From Albula goreensis (lineage: Eukaryota > Chordata > Actinopteri > Albuliformes > Albulidae): a stretch of DNA of 64,000 nucleotides. The notes under the pieces were generated by a model. That model was not told the DNA's origin. It was given only the letters and a program-made list of their open reading frames with translations, and ran no database searches. The position numbers were made by a program, and so were the translations under genes. The first letter of the stretch is position 1. The number at the start of each line of letters is the position of its first letter. This document shows, one piece after another, positions 33,701 to 42,176 of this stretch. The stretch spans positions 35,604,052 to 35,668,051 of the forward strand of contig CM040747.1 in the NCBI GenBank assembly GCA_022829145.1, in the 5' to 3' direction.

Positions 33701-34394
33701 TGACATAGTCACCGCAAATCCACTTTTAATAGGTTCTTAACCATTGTGACTTGGAAAAGTCCCAATGTAATTCTCATGTAAATATAGAGGCATTTTAGTG
33801 TCTGCTTTTAAACCTGAAAAAGCAGTCGCAATCCTTTAGTAAATCTGGCCCAAAGTGTGGTTGACTGAATCCCCATTTTAAAGGGGGTGAAAGCAGTGTG
33901 CTTTGTTACACAGAAGGGCCAACTTTTACTGGAATTCATGGCATTGGTGAAAGCGCTTGCAAGAATGACAGTCATAAAATAAGTAACAGGGATATTACAC
34001 TCACACAGTATGGTTATAAAACCGGAACTGCTGTTACGTGTTCCTCTCATCTCCTTTTTTCCAAATCTCATTCTCTCTCTCATCTCCCTCCTCTGCTCAT
34101 CACCCTCTCGTCCTCCTTACCCTCCTACCTTTCACCTCCCCCTCTCACCCCTCCATCTCCCTCTTACAGGTGTATGATGTGTTTCTGGAGAAGCTGCTGC
34201 CAGAGCTAAATGACTCGAAAGACTTCACGGTCTCCATCAACCCCACAGGTGTGGTCATGTGGTACCTGTGGCCACTGCCTGCCCCCCAGGAAGTGCGGGA
34301 ACGTGGAGGAGTATACCCCGATTTCCGGAGGAAGTACAGAGTATCCTCGCGGAAAGGACAGCCTGGAGGCTTGGGGTCACCCTTTGTACTGTAG
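18607..34394 (+). CDS. naga: Alpha-N-acetylgalactosaminidase gene, 8 coding exons
   Basis: Joining 18607-18761, 20266-20406, 23901-24112, 29338-29432, 30166-30327, 31382-31579, 32535-32675 and 34170-34394 gives 1329 nt, or 442 aa, with every junction in phase. It is a glycoside hydrolase family 27 enzyme that removes terminal alpha-GalNAc in lysosomes. A hydrophobic signal peptide (about residues 1-18) precedes [13 protein letters not shown]. The nucleophile is Asp158 (KLDGC) and the acid/base Asp219 (NYGDI), spaced 61 residues as in human GLA (Asp170, Asp231). Ser190 and Ala193 (CSWPA) replace the Glu/Leu pair of alpha-galactosidase A, so it is NAGA and not GLA. N-glycosylation sequons include Asn163 and Asn179. 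Human NAGA is 411 aa; the extra length is a C-terminal tail of about 30 residues. Confidence 0.96.
18762..20265. other. NAGA intron 1
   Basis: GT-AG intron of 1504 bp between the signal-peptide exon and exon 2. It holds only simple A/T runs and chance frames; no repeat family was recognised. Confidence 0.8.
20266..20406 (+). CDS. naga: NAGA coding exon 2
   Basis: Encodes [20 protein letters not shown] and [10 protein letters not shown], the start of the (beta/alpha)8 barrel. Acceptor CTGCAG|T; the first codon (Ser) is split with exon 1. The donor AAG|GTACTC is weak. Confidence 0.95.
20520..20766 (+). mobile_element. CR1 LINE 3' tail in NAGA intron 2
   Basis: The sequence matches the end of the two long CR1 copies: TTAGTTAAGAGTAAGTTCCG, then GAATAGGTTGCCAGGTCATG, then GAATGGCCTGTTCTC and a final ATGTTCTTATG. 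It is a strongly 5'-truncated insertion in the sense orientation, with no coding capacity. Confidence 0.88.
20933..21824. mobile_element. Non-autonomous hAT element in NAGA intron 2
   Basis: The 892-bp element begins TAGGGCTGCCCC and ends GGGGGCATCCCTA, whose reverse complement TAGGGATGCCCCC is a near-match inverted terminus. Perfect 8-bp target duplications GTATTTAC flank it at 20925-20932 and 21825-21832, which is diagnostic of hAT transposition. No transposase frame is present. AT-rich, with repeated GACTA(A/G)T motifs near both ends. Confidence 0.92.
21833..23345. other. Rest of NAGA intron 2, no gene seen
   Basis: Only short unrecognised frames (for example 21969-22308). A TTCACACC-N6-AGGTGTTAA imperfect palindrome at about 21953-21973 has a counterpart at about 20812-20834 on the other side of the hAT insertion. 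Confidence 0.5.
23346..23870 (+). repeat. 34-bp minisatellite of donor-like sequence beside NAGA exon 3
   Basis: About 15.5 units of 34 bp, each containing CTCAGGTGAG; 16 copies of that core were counted by eye. The core CAG|GTGAG(T) matches the U1 donor consensus. Two unit types alternate, one with TTAGAGTGGGTAT and one with TTAGTGTGAGG or TTTGAGTGGGG. The array stops 30 nt before exon 3. Confidence 0.95.
23901..24112 (+). CDS. naga: NAGA coding exon 3
   Basis: Encodes [20 protein letters not shown] through [17 protein letters not shown], including the catalytic nucleophile Asp158. The acceptor TTTGCAG at 23894-23900 keeps frame. A competing AG with a better pyrimidine tract lies 20 nt upstream at 23879-23880. 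The donor AAG|GTAAGA is strong. Confidence 0.95.
24113..25200. other. Start of NAGA intron 3, no gene seen
   Basis: AT-rich intron sequence after the exon 3 donor, with only chance frames and no recognised element. Confidence 0.5.
26167..27664 (-). mobile_element. Tc1/mariner element nested in the hAT relic
   Basis: The 1498-bp element has inverted termini (C/T)ACCGCGTTCCAAATTATT and TA duplications at 26165-26166 and 27665-27666. The minus-strand transposase is in pieces: [20 protein letters not shown] (27300-27220, helix-turn-helix part), [15 protein letters not shown] and [11 protein letters not shown] (27030-26870), and [20 protein letters not shown] (26725-26665), the DDE glutamate region. 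Frames are broken in at least two places. A subterminal copy of the terminus motif lies at about 26347-26366. Confidence 0.92.
28200..28274. repeat. Perfect 23-bp inverted repeat within the hAT relic
   Basis: Arm 28200-28222 (starting GTAACTCACCTTAGTTGAG) is the exact reverse complement of 28252-28274, with a 29-nt loop. The match extends outward by about 5 bp with one mismatch. Possibly a very small fold-back insertion. Confidence 0.9.
28556..28712 (+). repeat. Two-copy tandem duplication near the hAT right end
   Basis: The block containing AATCAAATG, TTGGTTAAACGATTGCAGG and GATTAAAACTCG occurs twice about 80 bp apart, with a few differences. It lies just inside the hAT right terminus. Confidence 0.75.
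28752..29337. other. End of NAGA intron 3, no gene seen
   Basis: Unique-looking intron sequence to the exon 4 acceptor. Confidence 0.5.
29338..29432 (+). CDS. naga: NAGA coding exon 4
   Basis: Encodes [20 protein letters not shown] and [11 protein letters not shown]. It holds the specificity residues Ser190 and Ala193 and a glycosylation sequon (NAT). The exon is 95 nt, with acceptor TTATTAG and donor AAA|GTAAGC. Confidence 0.96.
29433..30165. other. NAGA intron 4, no element recognised
   Basis: AT-rich GT-AG intron of 733 bp. Confidence 0.7.
30166..30327 (+). CDS. naga: NAGA coding exon 5
   Basis: Encodes [20 protein letters not shown] through [11 protein letters not shown] (54 codons), including acid/base Asp219. 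The acceptor is CTCTCCAG. The donor ATG|GTCTGT is non-consensus at +3 and +4, but the protein match and phase fix it here. Confidence 0.96.
30650..30722 (+). repeat. Possible CR1-like 3' tail scrap in NAGA intron 5
   Basis: GGCCTGTTTCTTTTCG and TATTCTTATGTTCTTCT resemble the end of CR1 elements (compare 20730-20766). Too short and diverged to be sure. The remainder of intron 5 (30328-31381) shows no gene. Confidence 0.35.
31382..31579 (+). CDS. naga: NAGA coding exon 6
   Basis: Encodes [20 protein letters not shown] through [15 protein letters not shown] (66 codons), the end of the catalytic barrel. Acceptor TTCTCTCCCAG; donor AAG|GTAGCA, which is weak. Confidence 0.96.
31580..32534. other. 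NAGA intron 6, no element recognised
   Basis: A 955-bp GT-AG intron of ordinary AT-rich sequence. Confidence 0.7.
32535..32675 (+). CDS. naga: NAGA coding exon 7
   Basis: Encodes [20 protein letters not shown] through [11 protein letters not shown] (47 codons), the start of the C-terminal beta-sandwich domain. The acceptor is TTCTTGCAG. The donor ATG|GTCTGT is non-consensus and identical in context to the exon 5 donor. Confidence 0.95.
32730..32775 (+). repeat. (CT)n/(CA)n microsatellite in NAGA intron 7
   Basis: CTCTCTCTCT runs into imperfect CA repeats. Confidence 0.9.
33074..33851. mobile_element. Harbinger-like (PIF) element in NAGA intron 7
   Basis: The ends are GGGCCAAATTTACTAAAG at 33074 and CTTTAGTAAATCTGGCCC up to 33851, which are near-perfect inverted repeats of the fish PIF/Harbinger type. 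The flanks are TAA on the left and AAA on the right, compatible with a 3-bp duplication carrying one change. The plus strand around 33420-33540 has faint Myb/SANT-like remnants in broken frames. No usable transposase is present. Confidence 0.75.
34170..34394 (+). CDS. naga: NAGA coding exon 8, terminal
   Basis: Encodes [20 protein letters not shown], then [15 protein letters not shown], and runs on to a TAG stop at 34392-34394. The acceptor follows a long pyrimidine tract (34105-34169, TCTTACAG). After the conserved VVMWYLWP the protein continues for 39 residues, where human NAGA has about 9. The tail is rich in Arg, Lys and Gly. Confidence 0.95.
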   Translation: MYDVFLEKLLPELNDSKDFTVSINPTGVVMWYLWPLPAPQEVRERGGVYPDFRRKYRVSSRKGQPGGLGSPFVL

Positions 34395-34514
34395 TAATGT
34401 GCTTTGGGGAGGGGCTTAATGCTCTTACGCACTCAGGGAAAGTCAATGTTTACAATCAGCCAATCAAAATGGCCTCACCACACATGATCACAGCAGCTAT
34501 GATGGCCGCAGCAG

Positions 34515-34520
34515 ATTAAA
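34515..34520 (+). terminator. Candidate NAGA polyadenylation signal
   Basis: ATTAAA, a common AATAAA variant, lies 121 nt after the stop codon and is followed by a T-rich stretch. A second ATTAAA at 34746-34751 is an alternative. No AATAAA was seen in the first 400 nt. Confidence 0.45.
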
Positions 34521-34529
34521 TTTTTATGA

Positions 34530-36480
34530 TTTTAATGCAGCTTTCCTGGATACTGGGGTAAATGCAGTGGAGCAGTGCAATATGAAAGAGGAGAACAGTG
34601 AATGGTACCAAAAATCTCCCTGGTCTAGCTGGCAAATCAGGTATCAGCTAGGCGGAAGCTTCCTCAAGCATATACATATCAGCTTGGTGCTCCTTCCATA
34701 TTTTAAATTCTGTTGTTTATTTTTATTTTCAGGTTAATTATAATGATTAAATTGTTTTTAAAATACCCTTGAGAATGGATTTTTATTCACATCTGCGCAC
34801 ACATTCACAACACGCCACAAAGCATTCCCTTGGACATATTGCTTGTGGAGGGTTTGGATCTCTTTTTGATGATTTCCTGAAATCAAAAGAAGAGTTGCTC
34901 AGAGAAAAGTGCTAGATGGTGAGGTGGTTCTAAAGGAGGCAAGAGGAAGATTTACCTTTGAAGCTGCTTGTGAATGTGCAAATCTAAATGAGATGGTTTG
35001 AGTTCTGGCCAGTTTGAACTGAAGTGTTCTAGCACTTTCTCCTACTCTAGCTTTCAGCTGCTTGGGTCCTCATTCATCTGCTGGCTCATCCAGTAGCTCA
35101 CTCTCTTGTTTCTCTTTGCTCTGTCTCCTGCCTCCTACATGTCCCTACTGAGACTAAGAATATACTGTGATACCAGGTAGAGTTTAACACAATCAGATCC
35201 CTCTCTAAACTCCTGGAACTTTACCCTGGGGCAAAGTGCACAGCAGTGAAACAGTGGGCAGCAGGTGTAAACACACGTGAGTGCATCCCTGTACAGAAGA
35301 CTGGAATGAGGACAGGCACACTGATGGCGCTTCATTCAGCTCTGTTTTCCTTCACATGGGTCAGTTGTACTTGTTGGGACACAACTAGAGGTACTGAGTT
35401 ACAAACTCTGTTATCACTCTGCACACGGCTGACCGAACTACTCAGAAATAGGCCAAATACTCTGAGTGTGGAGTAGAGAAAGGGAGGATGCAGAGTTTGT
35501 TCCTGAAGCTAAAGGCACTCTTGATGAATCTATTACAACCACTGTGTGTTTGTGTGAGTGTGTGTGTGTATGTCTTTATGGTAGGAGCATTGCAGCAGTC
35601 TAATAGAGAGTATAATAACATTCAAGTTTTTAACTCATTGAATACAAATGTTTTATTTCTAGTTCATGTTTAGTTTCTTCTGGGTTTTACAAAGGATCCA
35701 TGCAAACACGTACATTATTAACTCTCCACGGTGTCTCTGAATGAAACCCTTGGAAGAGGGCTGCACACACATACATACCCACATACATTCAGAACAGACT
35801 GTGTGTTATTCTTTTTACCACTAGAGGGCAAGGAAGACCACAGGAAAAAACTGACTTGTAAGGCAGTCCCATTAGCTATGAAAAGCAGTTAGGATTGACT
35901 GCATATCTAACATGAAAACATCCATAGAAAGGTGCAGATGAAAAATATTTCAGATTCAATATTTCCATCTTTCCCTCAAAAATTGACTTGTAATTGTCCC
36001 TTATTCCTCAGTAGGGGAAAGCTCAGTCCCCTACAAATTCAGGCAAAAACACCAAATTGCACCTATATGAAGGTGACCTTGTTCTGCTGCTGCTGCTGCA
36101 GCCAAATCCAGTGAAGCTGGTGAAATGGTGAGTAGGTCTTGGAAGGAATTCTGACAAAAAACTCTTGGATATAGATTAAAACAGAGCCCATGGATACTTA
36201 GTCTAATTCCATCAGGGAATATCTAAGAGTATTTCCTGTTATATTCAGCTTAGTAACCAAATGTAACAGAGTAGGAGAAAATGAATGATGTGACTAACCA
36301 TTAACAACTAGATAAAAAAAATACTTTCTAAATACAGGATGACCAAAATTTTTGGAGCATAACTATTGTGTAATCCTTATGAAGTTTAGAGTTGGGTGAA
36401 TGCAGTGAGGCTACTGTTACACCAACAGCTGTTTCTCTCCTTATTACAGGCCTCCTCTGTTTCACATTACCCTCTTATCA
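34530..36480. other. No gene seen downstream of NAGA
   Basis: Non-coding DNA with short chance frames; no family recognised. Confidence 0.5.
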
Positions 36481-36574
36481 TTTATACACATACACACACA
36501 CAAACACACATTGTAGTACATTTGAGAGGATGAAGATCCTCTCTATTGTAATACAATGTGTGCTTGTGTATAAA
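36481..36574. repeat. Imperfect long hairpin
   Basis: The outer arm TTTATACACA (36481-36490) pairs with TGTGTATAAA (36565-36574). The inner arm, 27 nt ending GAGAGGAT, pairs with ATCCTCTC onward with three mismatches around a GAAG loop. A CA-rich bulge of about 12 nt separates inner and outer stems. It looks like a cruciform or a microRNA-like fold; no function is established. Confidence 0.7.
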
Positions 36575-37162
36575 TGAATCTGTACATCTGTGCATTTGTG
36601 TGTGTGAGTGTACATATTTGTGTGTGTATATATATCTGTGCATGTGTGAGTGTGTGTGTGTATGTGAATAGTCATTGCATAGGTATGTGTGAATGCAGCT
36701 CTAACTGTGCTCTTTAGTTTGGGTTGCAGTCCTGCTGACCTTGATAACGTTTGAAGGTGTACAAAGGCATGATTGTTATGCTTAAACAGGGTCACATGAA
36801 TGAGTTGGAGTCAAACAAGAGGATTTTTGTAATGTTGCTCTGTTATCTTTTGATTGGATAGGCAAATGAGTTCTTGTGGTCAACTTAGACAAAACTCTGG
36901 CCAATCAACTTAAGGACTTGGTCCTTGTGCACCTACATCATCTCCAGATACAATGCTGTGCTGTAGGAGCTGTTCAAGTCAAGTCTGGACATAGTATTAT
37001 ATGTAATATTTTAATGTTTTCCCCTTGCTTTTAGATAAATTAAATCAATTGGTTAATTTTGTGGTAATTTGCTAATTTTGAGAAAACATAACGAAAGACA
37101 TGCATGCACATTCATTCACAGACAAACACATATGCATGCATACACTTACATGCACTCTCATA

Positions 37163-37269
<107 letters not shown>

Positions 37270-37514
37270 TATGGGGCAGATGTTAAAACTGTGGGAAATG
37301 GGTCTTGGGTTTACGCCCCAATGTTCATTGGACTGATTCGACACAATTCCCATTTTCAAGGTCTTTGGTCTGGAAAATAGAGAGAAAGAGCAGGGGAGCA
37401 GAAAGAAAGAGTGAGGGGGTAGCTGGTGGAGGAGTGTGTCCCTGACAGAGCTCACGTAGTCCCACAGCTGCAGGGAGCAGAATTCTCGTCCCTGATCCTT
37501 AGCCATCTACTCAT

Positions 37515-37680
37515 CTACACACACACACACACACGCACACGCACTCATACACACACTCATACACATACACATGCATGTATACACACACACAAAAGCACAA
37601 AAGCACACATGCACGTACATACATACTCACATACACATGCTTTTAAACAGACATGCACATACCCACATACTCACACAGAG
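37515..37680 (+). repeat. Imperfect CA-rich stretch
   Basis: ACACACAC interrupted by CG, CAT and CAAAAG variants; simple-sequence DNA. Confidence 0.85.
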
Positions 37681-38194
37681 ATAAACACTACATATAGTGC
37701 TTTCAGAGTGAAACCTCTGAAAAATTCTTACAAAATGTAATGAGCTCCATGCATGGTGCACCAAAAGCAGCTGATTTTATAACTCTGTACAAAATGTATG
37801 GAGACCTACACTTAGAATTTAAAGTGTATTATAGGGTGTACATTGTTGATAATTAGCTGTCTAGGACATGGCATTGACATAGATTTTCCCTCACTTTTAA
37901 ACTCACAAGGATTTGTCTAGTCTGGTCTTTGTAGTGTCGTCTTGTTTTCTTTTTGTGGTGTTGTGTGACCTTTGCATAGCTGTCTTAGCCTGACCTGGGA
38001 CTAAGCAGAATACTGATTACCGGCTCAACTTGTTCTGATCCAAAACTTCCCGCAGGGGATTAACCCAGATGACCTTGTTGGTCAGCAGTAATCCCACCAT
38101 CATTGAGACAAACTGGCCCTAATAACCTGCTACCCTGCTCCTTTAGTGTGGGCCCGCTGGGGCAAAGGTCAGCCAGCAAACTGTGTCTCAAAGA

Positions 38195-38425
38195 GACCAA
38201 TCCCACACTCAGCCAGCAGCCAACCAATCACATGCCCAGACAACAGTCAGCCAATCATACATGTAGCCAACAGCCAGCTAATCATACTCTCAACAGCAGG
38301 CAGTCAATCACATGCCCTGTCAACAGCCAGCCAATCATATAACCAACCAACAGCCGGCCAACCATACACTCAGTCAACACCCAGCCAATCATGCACTCAA
38401 ACAACAGCCAGCCAATGCCATTATC
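38195..38425 (+). repeat. Minisatellite with repeated CCAAT motifs
   Basis: About seven diverged units of roughly 30-33 bp, each with CAACAGCCAGCCAATCA or a variant. At least four copies keep CCAATCA, the core of an NF-Y site. It leads directly into an AAAC microsatellite. Confidence 0.8.
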
Positions 38426-38435
38426 AATCAATCGA

Positions 38436-38501
38436 AAAACAAACAAACAAACAAACAAACAAACAAACAAACAAACAAACAAACAAACAAACAAACAAAC
38501 A
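38436..38501 (+). repeat. (AAAC)n microsatellite
   Basis: About 16 copies of a 4-bp unit. The QTNK-rich frames here are artefacts. Confidence 0.97.
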
Positions 38502-39010
38502 GATCACTACACAGGTGATTCATATAATGCTGAATGGCAAAGAGACAAACACGTAACAGGACAGTTGCTAAATACCACAGAAATAAAGCATCAAACTTTG
38601 CAGAATTGAATCAACACCTCTGTGACCCAGTCTTAAAAACTGTACATCATGAGCTTTACAAAGCTGGTATGTATGACTAGACTGCCATTCAGAAACCACT
38701 TATACCCAAGGCCGATGCACAAAGATGCATCCAAGGCTAATGAACAAAAGTACAAAACCTGGAACCCTGAGCAATGAAAAAAGGTAATGGGTCTAAGGAG
38801 AAATCCTTCTGTTTTTTCCCCTCATTTGGATGGGTTTGCAGAAACCATGATGAATGTTGCAAACTCTTAAACATTATGCTGGATATGTACTACTATGGGC
38901 AGCCATCTCATTGGAGTCAGTTGGGTCCAGTGGTTGGTCTGCATGGTCATACAACGTCCAAGGAAAATGAGCCATTTGACAAGACACTGCTCTCTCATTA
39001 TGTCCACATA

Positions 39011-39315
39011 CAGGGGGTCCTCGACTTACGAACGAGTTCCGTTCCTACGACTTGCCGTAAGCCGATTTTTGACGTAAGTTGAAATTTATACCTAAATTAT
39101 ACCTAAGGTAACACCTTAAGTCACTCACTGTACACACAACACATGAAGGACATATACAATACAGTAATTAAATGAAACAGTAATAAAAAAAAAGAGAGAA
39201 CAATTTCTTATCTTTATTTCTGTGAAATAAACTAGGTTTTTTAATTAATTTATGAGAGTGCGTCGTAACCACAAAACGTCGTAACTTGAGACCATTGTAA
39301 CCCGAGTACCCCCTG
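39011..39315. mobile_element. 305-bp MITE, Tc1/mariner (Tigger-like) type
   Basis: Starts CAGGGGGTCCTCGACTTACG and ends with the reverse complement of CAGGGGGTACTCGGGTTAC. TA dinucleotides flank both ends (39009-39010 and 39316-39317). Inner repeats CTTACG and CGTAAG also match. No coding content. Confidence 0.85.
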
Positions 39316-39949
39316 TATTCCAAGATGATTCAAATGAGTTGACAGCATATGAAATATTTTTGTGATCCATCACACCTGGGAAAGGCAAAGCACTGAAAAA
39401 TCAAAGGAGAAGGTATTATTTACCGCATATGACTACGAAAATAATCAAAAAATGTACAACTATTAGAACAGATGTTGAAAGTCCAAGAGTCTCTGTTAAG
39501 AAGCTGCAGAGTTCAGTTGCATGCTGGAGGTCACCAAATCATCTCCAAATTAACAATTAGACACCACATTTGGATGTGGATTAGTTGCCAGAGGAAAGCC
39601 CTTACTGAGTACAACATTTTGAAGCAATGAAATGATATATGCATATTCATATATACCCACACAAACGTAAAAATGCACAAATGAAGAAATGTAGAATATG
39701 TGCATATACATAATGTAAATAAATGAGGAGGTACACACAAAGACATGTGTATGTGTGCATGTGCTTATGCATTAAAATGCACACATTATGTAATTTATCC
39801 TTTATTTGCAGCTGTGCTGGTAAATGCAAGCTAAACGAGTTTAAGTTTTTAAAAATGTTCCAGTATTCCCTCCTGAACTGTTTTCCCCTCACTGTGTAAT
39901 AATATGGTGTCAATGCATGAATGAGCTCAGTATAGAGTCATGTACAGGA

Positions 39950-40170
39950 ATCCATGAATGACTTTCCGTGTGTGGCCAGAAGTGGCTGCTGTTGACTCAG
40001 CGTATAGCGGAATATTCCGGGCTGGGCTGCTTGAGGCTTACATGAGGAGCTGCACGTTGCCATGGCGTAAGCCTCTGAGTGGCAGCATGCCAGCGTGTCA
40101 GCTGCCTCCCTCCAGAAGAGAGCAGGTCAGCGCCAGTTCCGCCTGCCAAATGCAGTGACAAACTGAGCGT
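39950..40170. other. GC-richer island of unknown role
   Basis: Unlike its AT-rich surroundings, this block is GC-rich and holds TGACTCAGC (MAF/NRF2-type site, 39992-40001) and a GAGGCTTAC...GTAAGCCTC inverted repeat (40032-40074). The open frames across it match no family I recognise. It could be a regulatory element or an unannotated exon. Confidence 0.3.
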
Positions 40171-42170
40171 GCTCACACAGTGATGGAACTGCATCACACG
40201 GTTCCACAGCTCTACTCTGATTCTGTATAGGACTGCAGTTTCTATGTGCAGTGGCTCTATGGCTACACATTTTACACACAGTGCCTTTATGACTCCACAG
40301 TAATTAGAGGAGTTCTTGCTCAGTTTTACATCTTTAATATACAGTACAGTTTCTCTGTATTGCATTGACTGTATTGTATATGACACAATGTTTACCAGCT
40401 CTTAAAAGCTGAGACTGTGTATAAAAACACTTATACAGAGTTGGAAGGCAAATTTTGCTTTCTCAAAAGTTTACTGTTGACAGGGTGTAACCTGGGTGAG
40501 TTTGCGCTCTCTCATAATCCAGTTCAATTCCTTGCATTTTATCAGCTTGAATTAGCAGCATTTATACATTATCTAAGTATGACAATATGAACATTTGTTT
40601 ACATACTGGAACTGGTGTAAGGAAGTTTCGCACAATTTTCAAACTGGTTTCTTTTCACACAGTTCTCATTTGGCACAGTCTTCTCAAAGGAAATCCATGC
40701 TAAACACTGCCAAGCAGATTGTGTGCTTTTTTGTTAGCAATTTTATTCAGCCATCAGCAACCAGAGTATTCTTCATCTTCTCTAATGGGTCCATTCACTT
40801 CTATACATTTCCTTTTTCGCACTCTCTGCAATGGTCTCACCTGACCTAATCACACCCTACCTAAGAGAGACAAAAGGGCTACTCTGGTCCACAACTGACT
40901 CAGTGGAAGCCAACATTTTTCTGATAATAGCCATTTTATTTTAGACTCTTCTGGAATTAATTTTTCTTTGCATTTTTTCACATTCTGATGAAAAACATTG
41001 TACAAAGTAAAACACCAATAAACACCATGTTTTTTCCAAAATGCAGTTGTTCCATGGGGTACTTCTTCTTTTTTTTTTTTTTTTCAAATACCTATATTTA
41101 GAATTTTTACTATCAATTCTTCAACAATGGCACCAAAAAGCTTTTACCCAGCCTCAGCCAGGCTCAAAATCTGTTACTGTTGCTCCTAACACCATTTATA
41201 TTGAACACATATTTAAATAATCACAATAATAATGCCCTTTAAGCACATATCTAAAGCAAAATATAAAATCAAATTCAGGCTTTATATATTTTAACACTAT
41301 GTTAGCAAGCAGATGGTGCATTGTGTTAGCTCACATGAATAAGGAAATGAAAAGGGTGTTCTGATCTGCACACCAAATTTTTCATCTGTCTGCTGTAAGA
41401 TGAGAGAGAAGACAGCCAAGAGCTATGTATATTTAGATACATAGCTAGCTATATCTAGCCAAATGAATGCCTGTCGTGTTGGATTTATGGTCGATAGACA
41501 TATTCTTTTAGCTACAAAGAACTTCTCATGTTATGTGCACCATCAGTGTTGACAGAATTGGCTAAATCTGAAAATAAAGTTTGCTCGCTGTAGTATTAGT
41601 CTAGCAAAATCATTGTGAACTGCCTCCCTACAAAACTGGGGAAACTGCAACATTAATATCCCACTAGCCTACTGACTACATGGCACTGAACCTCAGTGGT
41701 GATATTTTATTGGACAGCACATTTCAGTAGACTGTGATCTTCATATTGGTGACGCTGCACCAGTGTATCAATGAAAACATTAACTTAGCCAGCTGGAGCA
41801 CATGTAGTGGGTCTCAAACCCTGGTATCACCACTATACACTGTGAACCATGAAAGCTTTCATAAAATGTATTTACAGATACATTTTACAATGGTAATCTG
41901 TGCAGTTTGCTTGCACTCTGTTTCACAGGACTGTTAATTTTGTGTTCACTATTAAAAAGATTATATTTAACAATAGTATTTGATTTAAAATATTCCCTTT
42001 GTGTTGATTCAACGTTGATTTTATGATTGATTTGGTTCCAAATTGAAATATCCTTAATTTAGCTTTAGCATTTGTGGGTATACGCTATTATTAAGTGAAT
42101 GATTGATCAAAATTATTCTCCAAAATTTGTTTGTCTTGACGTTAATTTGATCATTACACTTAATGTAACC
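40171..42170. other. No gene seen
   Basis: AT-rich intergenic DNA, with a poly-T tract near 41068-41084. No recognisable element. Confidence 0.5.
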
Positions 42171-42176
42171 AAAATA

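Noticed and set aside
34038-34169. Upstream extension of the exon 8 frame
   Set aside because: It is the pyrimidine tract of the intron 7 acceptor.
18607-34394. Alpha-galactosidase A (GLA) instead of NAGA
   Set aside because: The specificity pair is Ser/Ala in CSWPA rather than Glu/Leu, and the C-terminal domain ([23 protein letters not shown]) matches NAGA.
38195-38425. CRISPR-like spaced repeats
   Set aside because: Units are diverged, spacers are not unique, and it is eukaryotic minisatellite DNA.
38282-38609. QTNK-rich frames
   Set aside because: Artefacts of the (AAAC)n repeat and the CCAAT minisatellite.
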